From: Aromatoleum aromaticum EbN1
Lineage (GTDB): Bacteria; Pseudomonadota; Gammaproteobacteria; Burkholderiales; Rhodocyclaceae
Assembly (NCBI RefSeq): GCF_000025965.1
Contig: NC_006513.1
Span: forward strand, 3,961,400 to 4,025,399
Direction of reading: 5' to 3'
DNA length: 64,000 nt
Shown: piece by piece, positions 1 to 9,951 of the stretch
Layout: each line of letters opens with the position of its first letter
Numbering within the stretch: the first letter of the stretch is position 1
Made by a program: the position numbers and the translations under genes
Notes under the pieces: model-generated
The model's database searches: none
What the model was told of the DNA's origin: nothing
Seen by the model: only the letters and a program-made list of their open reading frames with translations

Positions 1-141
1 TTCGAGTTCGCTGCGCAGGCGCTCGTGATCGAGCGAGACGCACTGGCAGCCGCGATTGAGGCGTTCGGCGACGTCCAGGCCGTCGCCGTCGGACAACGCG
101 CGCAGCAACGGATCGAGCCCGGCGTCGACAGCTGTACTCAT
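1..141 (-). CDS. N-terminal part of an unrecognised protein (cut by window edge)
   Basis: Forty-seven residues are visible, beginning MSTAVDAGLDPLLRALSDG, with a later NRGCQC stretch; the rest lies outside the window. The ATG at 141 is chosen because a GGAG stands six bases upstream; ATGs at 147 and 153 in the same frame are worse spaced. It sits just downstream of the dinG-like gene on the same strand, 32 bases away, so the two may be cotranscribed. The two cysteines in NRGCQC could bind metal or be redox active, but too little is visible to name a family. Confidence 0.55.
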   Translation of the reverse strand, partial: MSTAVDAGLDPLLRALSDGDGLDVAERLNRGCQCVSLDHERLRSELE

Positions 142-173
142 CGGCATCTCCATCGTATTCCCCACCCTGCGAC

Positions 174-2129
174 TCACGTGCCGGGGGGTGGCGGCAGTTG
201 TTCGAGAAACGCGACCACCTCGGCCTCGAGACGGGTGCGTCGCATCGGTGGCAGGCTGCGCCAGATGACTCTGCCATAGGGCTTGTCGATCATCCGCGGG
301 TCGCAGATGCACAGCACGCCGCGGTCCCGTTCGCTGCGGATCAGGCGGCCGGCGCCCTGCTTCATGTTGATCACCGCGCGCGGCAACTGGTAATGCATGA
401 ACGGGTTGCGCCCGCTCTTCTGCAGGTGCTCGACGCGTGCCGCGAGTACCGGATCGTCCGGCGGCGCGAACGGCAGCTTGTCGATGACGACCAGCGACAG
501 CGCATCGCCCGGCACGTCGACCCCTTCCCAGAAGCTCTGGCTCGCGACCAGCACCGCATTGCCGAGACGACGGAAACGTTCAAGCAGTTCCGTGCGCGAG
601 CCTTCACCCTGCAGCAGCATCGGCAACCTGTCGCCGGCGCGCTCGAGACCCTCGGCGAGCAGGCCGTGGATGCGCCGCATCGCGCGCAGCGAAGTGCATA
701 GCACGAACGTCCGTCCGTGCGCCGCGCGTATCAGCGGCAGCGCAGTCCTCGCGACGGCTTCGACATAGTCCGGATGATTCGGATCGGGCAGGCCGGCCGG
801 CGCATACAGCAAGGCCTGCTCGGCATAATCGAACGGGCTGCCCCACACTTCGGTCAGCGGCGGCGGCTCGAGCTGCGACAGCCCCAATTCGTCACAGTAG
901 TGGCCTAAATCGCTGCCGACGGCGAGTGTCGCCGAAGTGAAGATCCACGCCCGCGGATGACTCTCGAGCTGGCGGCGGAACACCTGCGACACGTGCAGCG
1001 GCGTCGCGTTCAGCGCGGCCGACTGGGGGAACACTTCGACCCAGCGGATCAGTTCGGCCGAATCCGGCGTACGCCAGCGCCCGAGGCGTTGCCGGATTTC
1101 GTCGCCGCGGCGCAGGCAGTTCGCGAGCCCTTCCGAGCGCTCGGCCTGGGTGCCGAGGATCGCGGCGAAGCGGCCCAGTTCGTCGTCGAGCGCCTTCAGT
1201 GCATCGTCGAATTGCGGCAGCGCGGCGGCCTGCGCGGCCGAGAGTCGGGCAGGCTCGGGACCGAACGCGAGTCGCAGGTCGCGCGCCGCCTTCTCCAGCG
1301 CCCGGCTCGCGTCGATCAGTTCGCGGCAGTCACGCGCCCCGGCGAGGGTTTCGGAGCGCGTGTCGCGCGCGAGTTCGAGGAGCTGTGCCGTGGACACGTT
1401 CTCGCCGAAGAACAGGCTCGCGGTTTCCGGGAGCTGGTGCGCTTCGTCGAAAATCACCGCATTGCACGCCGGCAGCAGCTCGCCCATACCTTCGTCGCGC
1501 AACATCACGTCGGCGAAGAACAGGTGGTGATTGACGACGACGACATCGGCGTCCATCGCTGCACGCCGTGCCGAGAGCACGAAGCATTCCTTGACGTTCG
1601 GGCATTCCTGGCCGAGACAGTTGTCGCGCGTCGAAGTGGCTGCCAGCCACGCGGCAGAGTCTTCGCCCACTTCCGTGCATTCGGCCTTGTCACCACTCTG
1701 CGCCGTTTTGGCGAAGCGCGCGATCGCGCGCAGATCGGCCGCATCCTGAGCAGTGAGGAAGCGGCCATCATGCGAATTGCGTTCGAGGTGGTACGGGCAG
1801 ACATAATTCGCGCGGCCTTTCAGCAGCGCCACGGTGACCGGCACTTTCAGCGCGGCCCGCACCGTCGGCAGGTCGCGATTGAAAAGCTGGTCCTGCAGCG
1901 TCTTGGTCCCGGTCGACAGGATCACCTTGCCCCCGGACAGGAGTGCCGGCACCAGGTACGCGAACGTCTTGCCGGTGCCGGTGCCGGCTTCGGCGACGAG
2001 GACGCGGTTTTCCGTCAGAGCTTCGGCGATGTGCCGTGCCATCTCGAGCTGTTGCGGGCGCGGCCGGAACGACGGCACTGCCGTGGCAAGCAGTCCATCG
2101 GGAGAAAAGGCGGAATCGAGATCTGGCAT
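174..2129 (-). CDS. ATP-dependent helicase, DinG/YoaA family
   Basis: A 651-residue superfamily 2, XPD-like 5'-3' DNA helicase of the type that unwinds damaged or structured DNA. Walker A (EAGTGTGKT) is at about residues 47-55 and the DEAH box at 228-231. Between them lie four cysteines (111, 171, 176, 182) in the spacing expected for the XPD-type [4Fe-4S] cluster. Near the C terminus, QGAGRLIRSERDRG is the family motif VI arginine-finger region. Length fits YoaA better than the roughly 720-residue E. coli DinG. It starts at an ATG with little upstream context and has no obvious operon partner except the partial gene that follows it. Confidence 0.93.
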   Translation of the reverse strand: MPDLDSAFSPDGLLATAVPSFRPRPQQLEMARHIAEALTENRVLVAEAGTGTGKTFAYLVPALLSGGKVILSTGTKTLQDQLFNRDLPTVRAALKVPVTVALLKGRANYVCPYHLERNSHDGRFLTAQDAADLRAIARFAKTAQSGDKAECTEVGEDSAAWLAATSTRDNCLGQECPNVKECFVLSARRAAMDADVVVVNHHLFFADVMLRDEGMGELLPACNAVIFDEAHQLPETASLFFGENVSTAQLLELARDTRSETLAGARDCRELIDASRALEKAARDLRLAFGPEPARLSAAQAAALPQFDDALKALDDELGRFAAILGTQAERSEGLANCLRRGDEIRQRLGRWRTPDSAELIRWVEVFPQSAALNATPLHVSQVFRRQLESHPRAWIFTSATLAVGSDLGHYCDELGLSQLEPPPLTEVWGSPFDYAEQALLYAPAGLPDPNHPDYVEAVARTALPLIRAAHGRTFVLCTSLRAMRRIHGLLAEGLERAGDRLPMLLQGEGSRTELLERFRRLGNAVLVASQSFWEGVDVPGDALSLVVIDKLPFAPPDDPVLAARVEHLQKSGRNPFMHYQLPRAVINMKQGAGRLIRSERDRGVLCICDPRMIDKPYGRVIWRSLPPMRRTRLEAEVVAFLEQLPPPPGT

Positions 2130-2313
2130 GGCGCAAAACAGGAGCAGTCGGTAATGCTATCACCTGTGGAGGCGCACGACGGCTTTCGCTGCCGGCCGCT
2201 TCACCGCGCGCGCAGCAGCCGGCGGCCGACCGCTTGATGACGGACGATTGACATTACGCCAGCGGCGTACGAACGCTGTCAACCGTCGTTGACGATCGCC
2301 TGCCGCCCCCGGC

Positions 2314-2931
2314 TCAGGCGCGGCTACGAAAGCGCAGCAGCGTCCAATATCCGAAGGCGTTCACCGGCGTGGTCTCGGTCAGCTCGAGATGCGTCAGGCC
2401 GATGAACGCATCGAGCGGAAACAGCGGCCGGAACCCGAGTGAACGTGCGAGCGGTGCGAGGCTGCGCTCGATGTGCGACGCAAAACCATTGCTGCGGGTG
2501 AAATGATTGACGACGACAACTTCGCCACCGGGCCGACAGACCCGCTCGAGCTCCTGCATCATGACTGCCGGATCGGGGACCACCGAGGCGACGTACAGTG
2601 CGCTCACCTTGTCGAAGCTCGCATCCGGAAACGACAGCCGCTGGACATCCATCGCCATCAGCGCGACATTGCGCAGATCATGGCGCTGTACCTGCAGGCT
2701 CGCACGCGCAAGCATGTGGGGGGAAAGGTCGATGCCCGTGACCCGGGCGTAGCGGGGGTAATGCCGCAACGACAGGCCGGTGCCGACGCCGACTTCGAGG
2801 ACCTCCTCGCCCGGCCGGCAGTTCAGCGCCTGCACCAGCCGCCGTCGCCCGGGCTCGAAAACCGGACCGAACAGGATGTCATAGACCGGAGCATAGCGAC
2901 GGTAGGCGGCAGTAATGGCTTGCTGGTCCAT
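2314..2931 (-). CDS. SAM-dependent methyltransferase, PmtA-like
   Basis: A 205-residue class I methyltransferase. Motif I is VLEVGVGTG at about residues 44-52, followed by an acidic motif II (GIDLS) and the post-motif MDVQRLSFPDASFDKV. The sequence resembles the short Rhodobacter-type phosphatidylethanolamine N-methyltransferases, which make phosphatidylcholine at the inner membrane; this substrate is inferred from family resemblance only. A ubiquinone/menaquinone-type methyltransferase is the main alternative. It stands alone between dinG and zapE, with about 105 bases to the zapE stop and a weak ribosome-binding site. Confidence 0.75.
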   Translation of the reverse strand: MDQQAITAAYRRYAPVYDILFGPVFEPGRRRLVQALNCRPGEEVLEVGVGTGLSLRHYPRYARVTGIDLSPHMLARASLQVQRHDLRNVALMAMDVQRLSFPDASFDKVSALYVASVVPDPAVMMQELERVCRPGGEVVVVNHFTRSNGFASHIERSLAPLARSLGFRPLFPLDAFIGLTHLELTETTPVNAFGYWTLLRFRSRA

Positions 2932-3038
2932 GTCACTCGCAACGGGTCGGATGATCAGCTCATGTTAGCAGCCGCCCGGGGATTATGCGCGCTCGAAACT
3001 GGCGCGAGGCGGGTGCGCGGCAGGCGCCTGATGCCCCG

Positions 3039-4151
3039 TCACTCCGTGCGGTGGGCCTCGGCAAGGTAGTCGCGGCTGCGCATTTCCATCAGCCGGCTGA
3101 CGGTGCGGACGAATTCGTGCGCGTTGTGGCCGGTCGTGTACAGCTCGGGCGCCTCGACTTCGGCGCTCATCACGAGCTTGACGCGATGATCGTAGAGAAC
3201 GTCGACGAGCCACGTGAAACGCCGTGCTTCGGACGCATTTCCGGCGCTCATGCGCGGCACGCCGGAGAGCAGCAGCGTGTGGTGCTCGCGCGCGATCTCG
3301 AGATAGTCGTTCTGCGACCGCGGTCCCCCGCACAGCGTCGTGAAGTCGAACCAGATGACGCCGGGGGCGTGGCGCACCACCGGCAGCTGGCGGCCGAGCA
3401 GGTCGATCGGGCCGGTTTCGCCGTCGCTCGCAGCCAGGCGGCGGAAATCCTTGCGCATCTTGTGCTCGGCCGCGTCGTCGTCGGGAACGAGGTAGATCTC
3501 GATCTTCTCCAGCGTACGCAAGCGGTAGTCGGTGCCGTGGTCGACCTCGATGACGTCGAAGCGGCGCTTGATCATCTCGATCGCCGGCAGGAAATTGATG
3601 CGCTGCAGCCCGTTCGGGTAGAGGCCTTCGGGCGGATAGTTCGAGGTCATGACGAAGATCACGCCGCGCGCGAACAGCGCGTCGAGGAGGCGTCCGAGGA
3701 TCATCGCGTCGGCGATGTCGGAGACGTGGAACTCGTCGAAACACAGCAGGCGCGTCTGGCGGGCGATGCGATCGGCGACGCGCTGCAGCGGATCGGGCGC
3801 GTCGTTGAAATTCTTCAGGTCGTTCTGCACTTCCTGCATGAACGCGTGGAAATGCACGCGGCGCTTGCGCCGGTACGGCACTGCGTCGAAAAAGCAGTCC
3901 ATCAGGAAGCTCTTGCCGCGTCCGACACCGCCCCAGAAATAGACGTTGCGCGGTAACCGCGGCCGGACGAGGAGCTTGCGCAGCGTTCCGCGGCGCGCGG
4001 CCTTGAATCCGATCAGGTCGGTATAGAGCTGCTGCAGGCGCTGCACGGCGGCGCGCTGCTCGGGGTCGGACTTGTAGCCGCGGACCTTGAGCTGCGCCTC
4101 GTAGGCATCGAGCATTCCGTGCTGGGCGACTTTGAGAACACGATGGGGCAT
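3039..4151 (-). CDS. zapE: Cell division protein ZapE (AFG1-like ATPase)
   Basis: A 370-residue P-loop ATPase of the ZapE/YhcM (AFG1) family, which associates with the FtsZ ring. Walker A is GGVGRGKS and Walker B is LLCFDEFHVSDI; the family sequence MTSNYPPEGLY follows. The frame is open further upstream, but MPHRVLKVAQHGMLD at 4151 is the first methionine that gives the usual family length; the ATG at 4115 is another possible start. No good Shine-Dalgarno precedes either. It lies 88 bases downstream of lpd on the same strand, separated by a hairpin, so it may be read partly from the TCA operon. Confidence 0.9.
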   Translation of the reverse strand: MPHRVLKVAQHGMLDAYEAQLKVRGYKSDPEQRAAVQRLQQLYTDLIGFKAARRGTLRKLLVRPRLPRNVYFWGGVGRGKSFLMDCFFDAVPYRRKRRVHFHAFMQEVQNDLKNFNDAPDPLQRVADRIARQTRLLCFDEFHVSDIADAMILGRLLDALFARGVIFVMTSNYPPEGLYPNGLQRINFLPAIEMIKRRFDVIEVDHGTDYRLRTLEKIEIYLVPDDDAAEHKMRKDFRRLAASDGETGPIDLLGRQLPVVRHAPGVIWFDFTTLCGGPRSQNDYLEIAREHHTLLLSGVPRMSAGNASEARRFTWLVDVLYDHRVKLVMSAEVEAPELYTTGHNAHEFVRTVSRLMEMRSRDYLAEAHRTE

Positions 4152-4187
4152 GGTGGCACTGAAAAAAGCGATGTTCGGAAACGAAAT

Positions 4188-4220
4188 CAGGGGTGGCCAG
4201 GATATCCCGCGCCACCCCTG
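4188..4220 (-). terminator. Hairpin between lpd and zapE
   Basis: CAGGGGTGGC and GCCACCCCTG form a perfect 10-bp stem around a 13-base loop. On the minus strand it is followed by ATTTCGTTTCC, a poor U-tract. It is therefore a leaky intrinsic terminator or an mRNA-stabilising 3' hairpin for the sucA-sucB-lpd transcript. Confidence 0.55.
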
Positions 4221-4239
4221 TCCTGCGGCAGGCCGACGA

Positions 4240-5670
4240 TCAGAAGTGCAACGGCCGCTTGTCCACCGCCAGCGCCGCTTCATGCACGACTTCCGACAGC
4301 GTCGGGTGAGCGTGGCAGATGCGCGCCAGGTCTTCCGCGGCGCCGCCGAACTCCATCGCGACGACGGCCTCGGAGATCAGCTCCGACGCATTGGCACCGA
4401 TGATATGCACGCCGAGGATGCGATCGGTGTCGGCGTCGGCGAGCATCTTGACGAAGCCGGTCGGATCGCCGGAACCCAGCGCGCGCCCGTTCGCCATGAA
4501 CGGAATCTTGCCGGCACGGTAGGCAACGCCTTCGGCTTTGAGCTGCTGCTCGCTCTTGCCGACCCAGGCGATCTCGGGCGACGTGTAGATGACGCCGGGG
4601 ACGGTGTCCAGATTCGCGTGGCCGGCTTGGCCCGCGATGATCTCGGCGACCATGACCGCCTCTTCCATCGCCTTGTGGGCGAGCATCGGGCCGCGCACGA
4701 CGTCGCCGACAGCGTAGACGTTCGGCAGGTTCGTGCGGCAGTGCCCGTCGACGACGATCTGGCCCCGATCGCTGACGTCCAGCCCGACCGTGCTCGCGTT
4801 CAGGCCCTCGGTGTTCGGAACGCGGCCGACCGAGACGATCAGCCGCTCGCATTCGAGCCTCGCTTCCTTGCCGTCCTTGCCGGTGTAGGCGAGCGACACG
4901 CCGTCCGCGCCGACCTTGGTCTCGCCGATCGTCACGCCAGTCCGGATATCCAGCCCCTGCTTGGTGAAGACTTTCAGCGCTTCCTTCGCGACGTCCATAT
5001 CGGCGAAAGGCATGAAGTCCGGCAGCGCTTCGAGGACCGTCACTTCCGCGCCGAGGCGGCGCCACACCGAGCCCATCTCGAGGCCGATGACACCTGCGCC
5101 GATCACACCGAGCTTCTTCGGCACCGAATCGAAATCGAGCGCGCCGACGTTGTCGCAGACGATCCTGTTGTCGACCGGGATGCCCGGCAAGTGACGGGGC
5201 TTCGAGCCGGTCGCGATGATGACGTGCCTGGCTTCAACGGTTTCTGCGCCGACCCTGACGACATATCCTGCCGGCCCGTTGCCTTCGAAGCTGCCGTGCC
5301 CGGCGAGGAAAGTGACCTTGTTCTTCTTGAACAGGCCTTTGATGCCGCTGGTGAGCTGGTCGACGACCTTGTTCTTGCGGCCGATCATCACCGGCACGTC
5401 GATGCTCACCTTGCCCTCGAGCCTGATGCCCTGGGTCGGAAACGCATGCTCGGCTTCCTCGAACAGGTGCGAGGTGTGCAGCAGCGCTTTCGACGGGATG
5501 CAGCCGACGTTCAGGCAGGTGCCGCCGAGGCGCGGCTCGCCTTTCGGATCGGCATAAGGGTTGGACTCCGCGCACGCGGTCTTGAAGCCCAGTTGTGCAG
5601 CGCGGATCGCTGCGACGTATCCGCCCGGTCCGCCACCGATGACGAGGACGTCGAATTGCTTGTCAGCCAT
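4240..5670 (-). CDS. lpdA: Dihydrolipoamide dehydrogenase (E3)
   Basis: A 476-residue FAD flavoprotein that reoxidises the dihydrolipoyl groups of the 2-oxoglutarate dehydrogenase complex and reduces NAD+. The N-terminal Rossmann motif is VIGGGPGGY. The redox disulfide is Cys52-Cys57 in [14 protein letters not shown]. The second nucleotide-binding fold has [10 protein letters not shown], and the C-terminal catalytic dyad is in [13 protein letters not shown] lies eight bases before the ATG. It is the third gene of sucA-sucB-lpd, 80 bases after sucB, so it very probably serves this complex, though it could be shared with pyruvate dehydrogenase. Confidence 0.97.
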   Translation of the reverse strand: MADKQFDVLVIGGGPGGYVAAIRAAQLGFKTACAESNPYADPKGEPRLGGTCLNVGCIPSKALLHTSHLFEEAEHAFPTQGIRLEGKVSIDVPVMIGRKNKVVDQLTSGIKGLFKKNKVTFLAGHGSFEGNGPAGYVVRVGAETVEARHVIIATGSKPRHLPGIPVDNRIVCDNVGALDFDSVPKKLGVIGAGVIGLEMGSVWRRLGAEVTVLEALPDFMPFADMDVAKEALKVFTKQGLDIRTGVTIGETKVGADGVSLAYTGKDGKEARLECERLIVSVGRVPNTEGLNASTVGLDVSDRGQIVVDGHCRTNLPNVYAVGDVVRGPMLAHKAMEEAVMVAEIIAGQAGHANLDTVPGVIYTSPEIAWVGKSEQQLKAEGVAYRAGKIPFMANGRALGSGDPTGFVKMLADADTDRILGVHIIGANASELISEAVVAMEFGGAAEDLARICHAHPTLSEVVHEAALAVDKRPLHF

Positions 5671-5750
5671 TATTCACTCCGGAAAAAGGGAACAGCGTGG
5701 CCCGCCGGCACGATGAAGCTGCCGTGCCGGTGCGCCACACAGCCGGTCGA

Positions 5751-6935
5751 TCAGACGTCGAGGATCAGGCGCGCCGGATCTTCCAGCGCTTCCTTCATCG
5801 CCACCAGGCCGAGCACCGCTTCGCGGCCGTCGATGATGCGGTGGTCGTAGGACAGCGCCAGGTAGTTGATCGGGCGGATGACGATCTGGCCGTTCTCGAC
5901 GACCGGACGGTCCTTGGTGGCGTGGATGCCGAGGATCGCGGACTGCGGCGGGTTGATGATCGGCGTCGACAGCATCGAGCCGAACACCCCGCCGTTCGAG
6001 ATCGAGAACGTGCCGCCGGTGAGCTCTTCGAGCGACAGCTTGCCGTCCTTCGCCTTCTGGCCGTACTCGGCGATCTTCTTCTCGATGTCGGCGATCGACA
6101 TCTGGTCGGCGTCACGAATGATCGGCACGACGAGACCGCGGGGGCTGCCGACGGCGATGCCGATGTCGATGTAGCCGTGATAGACGATGTCGTTGCCATC
6201 GACCGACGCGTTGATGATCGGATATTTCTTCAGCGCGGCGACCGCGGCCTTGACGAAGAAACCCATGAAGCCCAGGCGCACGCCGTGCGCCTTCTCGAAC
6301 TTCTCGCCGTACTGCTTGCGCAGCGCCATCACCGGCGCCATGTTGACTTCGTTGAACGTCGTCAGGATCGCGTTTTCGTTCTTCGACTGGATCAGGCGCT
6401 CGGCGATGCGCGCGCGCAGGCGCGTCATCGGTACGCGCTCTTCGGCCCGATCGCCACCTCGAACTGCCGCCGCGACCGGCGCAGCAGCGCGCGGCTGGGC
6501 GGCAACCGCGTCTTCCTTCGTGACGCGACCGCCGCGGCCGGTGCCGGAAACGTCGCCGGCAGCGACGCCCTTCTCCTCGAGGATCTTGCGTGCAGCGGGG
6601 CTCGGCGCTCCGCCGGTTGTCGCCGCCGCCACTGCCGGGGCCGGCGCGGCCACGGCCTGGACCGCCTCGGCGGGCTTGGCCCCGGCCGGCGCTTTCGCTT
6701 CGGTGTCGATCTGGGCGATCAGGTCGCCGCTGGTCACGTTCTCGCCGTCGGCCTTGACGATCTTCACCAGCACGCCATCGGCCGGTGCCGGGGTTTCCAG
6801 CACGACCTTGTCGGTTTCGATATCGATGAGGTTCTCGTCGCGCGACACCGCGTCGCCTTCCTTCTTGTGCCACGATACCAGCGTGGCTTCGGATACGGAT
6901 TCCGACAGTTGCGGCACTTTCACTTCAATCAGCAT
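5751..6935 (-). CDS. sucB: 2-oxoglutarate dehydrogenase E2, dihydrolipoyl succinyltransferase
   Basis: A 394-residue E2 core of the 2-oxoglutarate dehydrogenase complex; transfers the succinyl group to CoA. An N-terminal lipoyl domain carries the lipoyl-lysine (Lys43 in IETDKVVLE). An Ala/Pro-rich linker leads to the E3-binding domain ([10 protein letters not shown]) and then to the catalytic domain ending in [10 protein letters not shown] with the active-site His. The start is the ATG at 6935, preceded by a strong GGGGAG; the longer open frame upstream lies in the sucA-sucB gap. Spacing to sucA is 49 bases. One lipoyl domain is usual for this enzyme. Confidence 0.97.
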   Translation of the reverse strand: MLIEVKVPQLSESVSEATLVSWHKKEGDAVSRDENLIDIETDKVVLETPAPADGVLVKIVKADGENVTSGDLIAQIDTEAKAPAGAKPAEAVQAVAAPAPAVAAATTGGAPSPAARKILEEKGVAAGDVSGTGRGGRVTKEDAVAAQPRAAAPVAAAVRGGDRAEERVPMTRLRARIAERLIQSKNENAILTTFNEVNMAPVMALRKQYGEKFEKAHGVRLGFMGFFVKAAVAALKKYPIINASVDGNDIVYHGYIDIGIAVGSPRGLVVPIIRDADQMSIADIEKKIAEYGQKAKDGKLSLEELTGGTFSISNGGVFGSMLSTPIINPPQSAILGIHATKDRPVVENGQIVIRPINYLALSYDHRIIDGREAVLGLVAMKEALEDPARLILDV

Positions 6936-6984
6936 GAATTTCTCTCCCCGTGTTGTCCGGTATTGTTCGGCGTTATGAGTTGAA

Positions 6985-9813
6985 TCAGTCCTGAAGCGGG
7001 CCGAAGGCGTTCTCGATGACCGCTTTTTGCTGCGCGTTGTGCTTCGCGTAGTAGCCGACCGCAGGCGATGCGGCTGCCGGACGCGACACCAGCAGAAGCT
7101 TGCGCTTCGATCCGAGCACATTCACGAGGTGCTGGCGCGATGCGAGCCAGTACCAGGCGCCCTGGTTGCGCGGCTCCTCCTGTGCCCACACGACTTCCCG
7201 GGCATTCGGGAACTGATCGACGGCGGCGCCGAAGGCAGCGGCCGGGAACGGATAGAGCTGCTCGATCCGCACCAGCGCGGTGTCCTTGATGTTGTTCTCG
7301 CGTCGATAGGCGAGCAGCTCGTAGTAGAGCTTGCCCTGGCACAGCACCACCCGCTTGACCTTCTTCGGGTCGAGCGCCTCCGTTTCGCCGATGACGGTGC
7401 GGAATTTCCCGTCTTCCAGTTCGGCCAGCGTCGAAGTGGCTTCCTTGTGGCGCAGCAGCGACTTCGGCGTGATGATCACCAGCGGCTTCCTGACCTTGCG
7501 CAGCATCTGCCGGCGCAGCAGGTGGAAGATCTGCGCAGGGGTCGTTGGCACGCAGATCTGCCAGTTGTTCTCGGCGGCGTTGTTCATGAAGCGCTCGATC
7601 CGGGCCGACGAGTGCTCCGGACCCTGGCCTTCGTAGCCGTGCGGCAGCATCAGCGTCAGCCCGCACAGGCGGCCCCACTTCGCTTCGCCGGAGCAGATGA
7701 ACTGGTCGAGCACGACCTGGGCGCCGTTGACGAAGTCGCCGAACTGGGCTTCCCAGACGACAAGCTCGTTCGGCTCGGCGGTCGCGTAGCCGTACTCGAA
7801 CGCGAGGACCGCCTCTTCCGACAGCACCGAATCGAAGATCTGCAGCGCGGCCTGGCCGTCCTGGATATGCTTCAGCGGCACGTAGGTGCCCTGGTCCCAG
7901 CGCTCGCGCTTCTGGTCGTGCAGCACTGCGTGGCGGTGGAAGAACGTGCCGCGGCCGACGTCCTCGCCGGAGATGCGCACGCCGAACCCTTGCGCGAGCA
8001 GGCTCGCGTAGGCGAGGTTCTCGCCCATCCCCCAGTCGAGTGGCAGATCGCCCTGGCCCATCGCGATGCGGTCTTCGAGGATCTTCCTGACCCGCGGGTG
8101 CACGTTGAAGCCTTCGGGCAGCGTCGTCAGGCGCTCGGACAGGCGCTTGAGTTCGGTCAGCGGGATGGCGGTCTCGCCTTCATCGGTGTAGGACTGGCCG
8201 ATGTAGGGCGTCCAGTCGACGGCGTACTGGCGGTTATGGCCGGACAGCACCGGGTTGTACAGCAACTGCCCCTTGTCCAGGTGTTCGCGGAAGTCCTTGA
8301 TCATCTTTTCCGGCTCGCCAGGCGCGCATGTCCCTTCGGTCACCAGCCGGTCGGCATACAGCTTGCGCGTGCCGGGGTGGCTGGCGATCTTGCGGTACAT
8401 CAGCGGCTGCGTGACCATCGGCTCGTCCTGCTCGTTGTGGCCGAGCTTGCGGTAGCAGACGATATCGACGACGACGTCCTTCTTGAACTCCTGGCGGAAC
8501 TCGACAGCCAACGCGGTCGCGAACGCGACCGCTTCAGGGTCGTCGCCATTGACGTGGAAGATCGGCGCTTCGACCATCTTGAAGATGTCGGTGCAGTAGA
8601 GCGACGAGCGGTAGTCGCGCGGATCGGATGTCGTGAAGCCGATCTGGTTGTTCACGACGATATGCACCGTGCCGCCGGTGCCATAGCCGCGCGTCTGCGA
8701 GAAGTTCAGCATCTCCTGGTTCACGCCCTGCCCCGCCACCGCGGCGTCACCGTGGATCAGCACCGCGATCACCTGGCTCTTGGCCTCGTCCTTGCGGCGC
8801 AGCTGGCGCGCATACACCGAGCCCTCGACGACAGGATTGATGATCTCGAGGTGCGACGGGTTGAACGACAGCGTCAGATGCACCGGGCCGCCCGGGCTCA
8901 TGACGTCGGACGAGAAGCCGAGGTGATACTTGACGTCGCCCGCGGTGAGATCGGCCGCGGCCTTGCCTTCGAATTCGGCGAACAGCATCGACGGCGACTT
9001 GCCGAGCGTATTGACGAGCACGTTCAGGCGCCCGCGGTGCGCCATGCCGATGACGATCTCCTGCGCGCCGAGCGAGCCGCCGACACGGACGATCTCGTCC
9101 ATCGCGACGATCGTCGACTCCCCGCCTTCGAGCGAGAAGCGCTTCTGGCCGACGTATTTCGTGTGCAGGAATTTTTCCAGCGTCTCGGCGGCGGTGGTGC
9201 GCTCGAGGATGCGTTTCTTCATCTCCGCGGAGAAGCGCGGCGTGCCGCGGACACTCTCGAGACGGCTCTGGATCCAGCGCTTCTGGCCGGTATCCGAGAT
9301 ATGCATGTATTCGGAGCCGATCGAGCCGCAATACGTCTGGCGCAGCGCTTCGAGAATTTCGCGCAGTGTCGCGTGATCGGCAGAAAAACCGTGGAACGAC
9401 CCCACGTTGAAGCTCTGGTTGAGATCCGCTTCGGTAAAGCCGTAGAACGACGGCTCGAGTTCGGCCAGTTGCGGCCGCTCGGTGCGCTTGAGGGGGTCGA
9501 GATTCGCCCAGCGGTTGCCGAGGAACCGATAGGCGTTGATCAGCTGCAACGTGCTGACCTGACGACGATCGTCGCCGCCTGCGGTCACGGTGCGCACCGG
9601 GCCGCGCTTGGCGAGTTCGGTGAATGCGGCGATGACCGGGCCGTGCGCGACGTCCCGCACCGCGGCACCGGCCTGCGCCTGCAGGGCATCGAAATAACCG
9701 CGCCAGGCTTCCGGCACCGCCGCCGGGTCGGCGAGGTAATTCTCGTAGAGCTCTTCGATGAATGGCGCATTGGCGCCGAACAGATACGAAGTCGATCGGA
9801 GCTGCTTCATCAT
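6985..9813 (-). CDS. sucA: 2-oxoglutarate dehydrogenase E1 component
   Basis: A 942-residue thiamine-diphosphate-dependent E1 that decarboxylates 2-oxoglutarate and succinylates the E2 lipoyl group. The N-terminal E2/E3-interacting segment [19 protein letters not shown] is followed by the TPP-binding region [13 protein letters not shown] with NNQIGFTTS, and by the transketolase-type pyrimidine domain in the second half. The start at the ATG-ATG pair (9813) is chosen for the AGGTGG eight bases upstream; the extra codons of the open frame upstream run through the terminator of gltA and are not coding. First gene of sucA-sucB-lpd. Confidence 0.97.
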   Translation of the reverse strand: MMKQLRSTSYLFGANAPFIEELYENYLADPAAVPEAWRGYFDALQAQAGAAVRDVAHGPVIAAFTELAKRGPVRTVTAGGDDRRQVSTLQLINAYRFLGNRWANLDPLKRTERPQLAELEPSFYGFTEADLNQSFNVGSFHGFSADHATLREILEALRQTYCGSIGSEYMHISDTGQKRWIQSRLESVRGTPRFSAEMKKRILERTTAAETLEKFLHTKYVGQKRFSLEGGESTIVAMDEIVRVGGSLGAQEIVIGMAHRGRLNVLVNTLGKSPSMLFAEFEGKAAADLTAGDVKYHLGFSSDVMSPGGPVHLTLSFNPSHLEIINPVVEGSVYARQLRRKDEAKSQVIAVLIHGDAAVAGQGVNQEMLNFSQTRGYGTGGTVHIVVNNQIGFTTSDPRDYRSSLYCTDIFKMVEAPIFHVNGDDPEAVAFATALAVEFRQEFKKDVVVDIVCYRKLGHNEQDEPMVTQPLMYRKIASHPGTRKLYADRLVTEGTCAPGEPEKMIKDFREHLDKGQLLYNPVLSGHNRQYAVDWTPYIGQSYTDEGETAIPLTELKRLSERLTTLPEGFNVHPRVRKILEDRIAMGQGDLPLDWGMGENLAYASLLAQGFGVRISGEDVGRGTFFHRHAVLHDQKRERWDQGTYVPLKHIQDGQAALQIFDSVLSEEAVLAFEYGYATAEPNELVVWEAQFGDFVNGAQVVLDQFICSGEAKWGRLCGLTLMLPHGYEGQGPEHSSARIERFMNNAAENNWQICVPTTPAQIFHLLRRQMLRKVRKPLVIITPKSLLRHKEATSTLAELEDGKFRTVIGETEALDPKKVKRVVLCQGKLYYELLAYRRENNIKDTALVRIEQLYPFPAAAFGAAVDQFPNAREVVWAQEEPRNQGAWYWLASRQHLVNVLGSKRKLLLVSRPAAASPAVGYYAKHNAQQKAVIENAFGPLQD

Positions 9814-9872
9814 GTTGATTGCCACCTGTATCTTGTTATCGCTGCAATCGGCGAATTGTTCCGGCGGCCCCG

Positions 9873-9905
9873 AAAAAAACGGGATGGCCACAGCGTGCCA
9901 TCCCG
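9873..9905 (-). terminator. Intrinsic terminator of gltA
   Basis: CGGGATGGC (9880-9888) and GCCATCCCG (9897-9905) form a perfect 9-bp stem with an 8-base loop. On the minus strand seven T residues follow directly (9879-9873). This is a textbook factor-independent terminator placed after gltA and 60 bases before the sucA start, so sucABlpd needs either read-through or its own promoter. Confidence 0.9.
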
Positions 9906-9951
9906 TCGAGGTCGTGGTCGGACTGGTTCGCCGCCTCTCCCTGTTCGTCTC

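Noticed and set aside
4132-5850. A 572-codon plus-strand frame across lpd
   Set aside because: It has the same shadow character opposite a complete lipoamide dehydrogenase, with no ribosome-binding site or recognisable motif.
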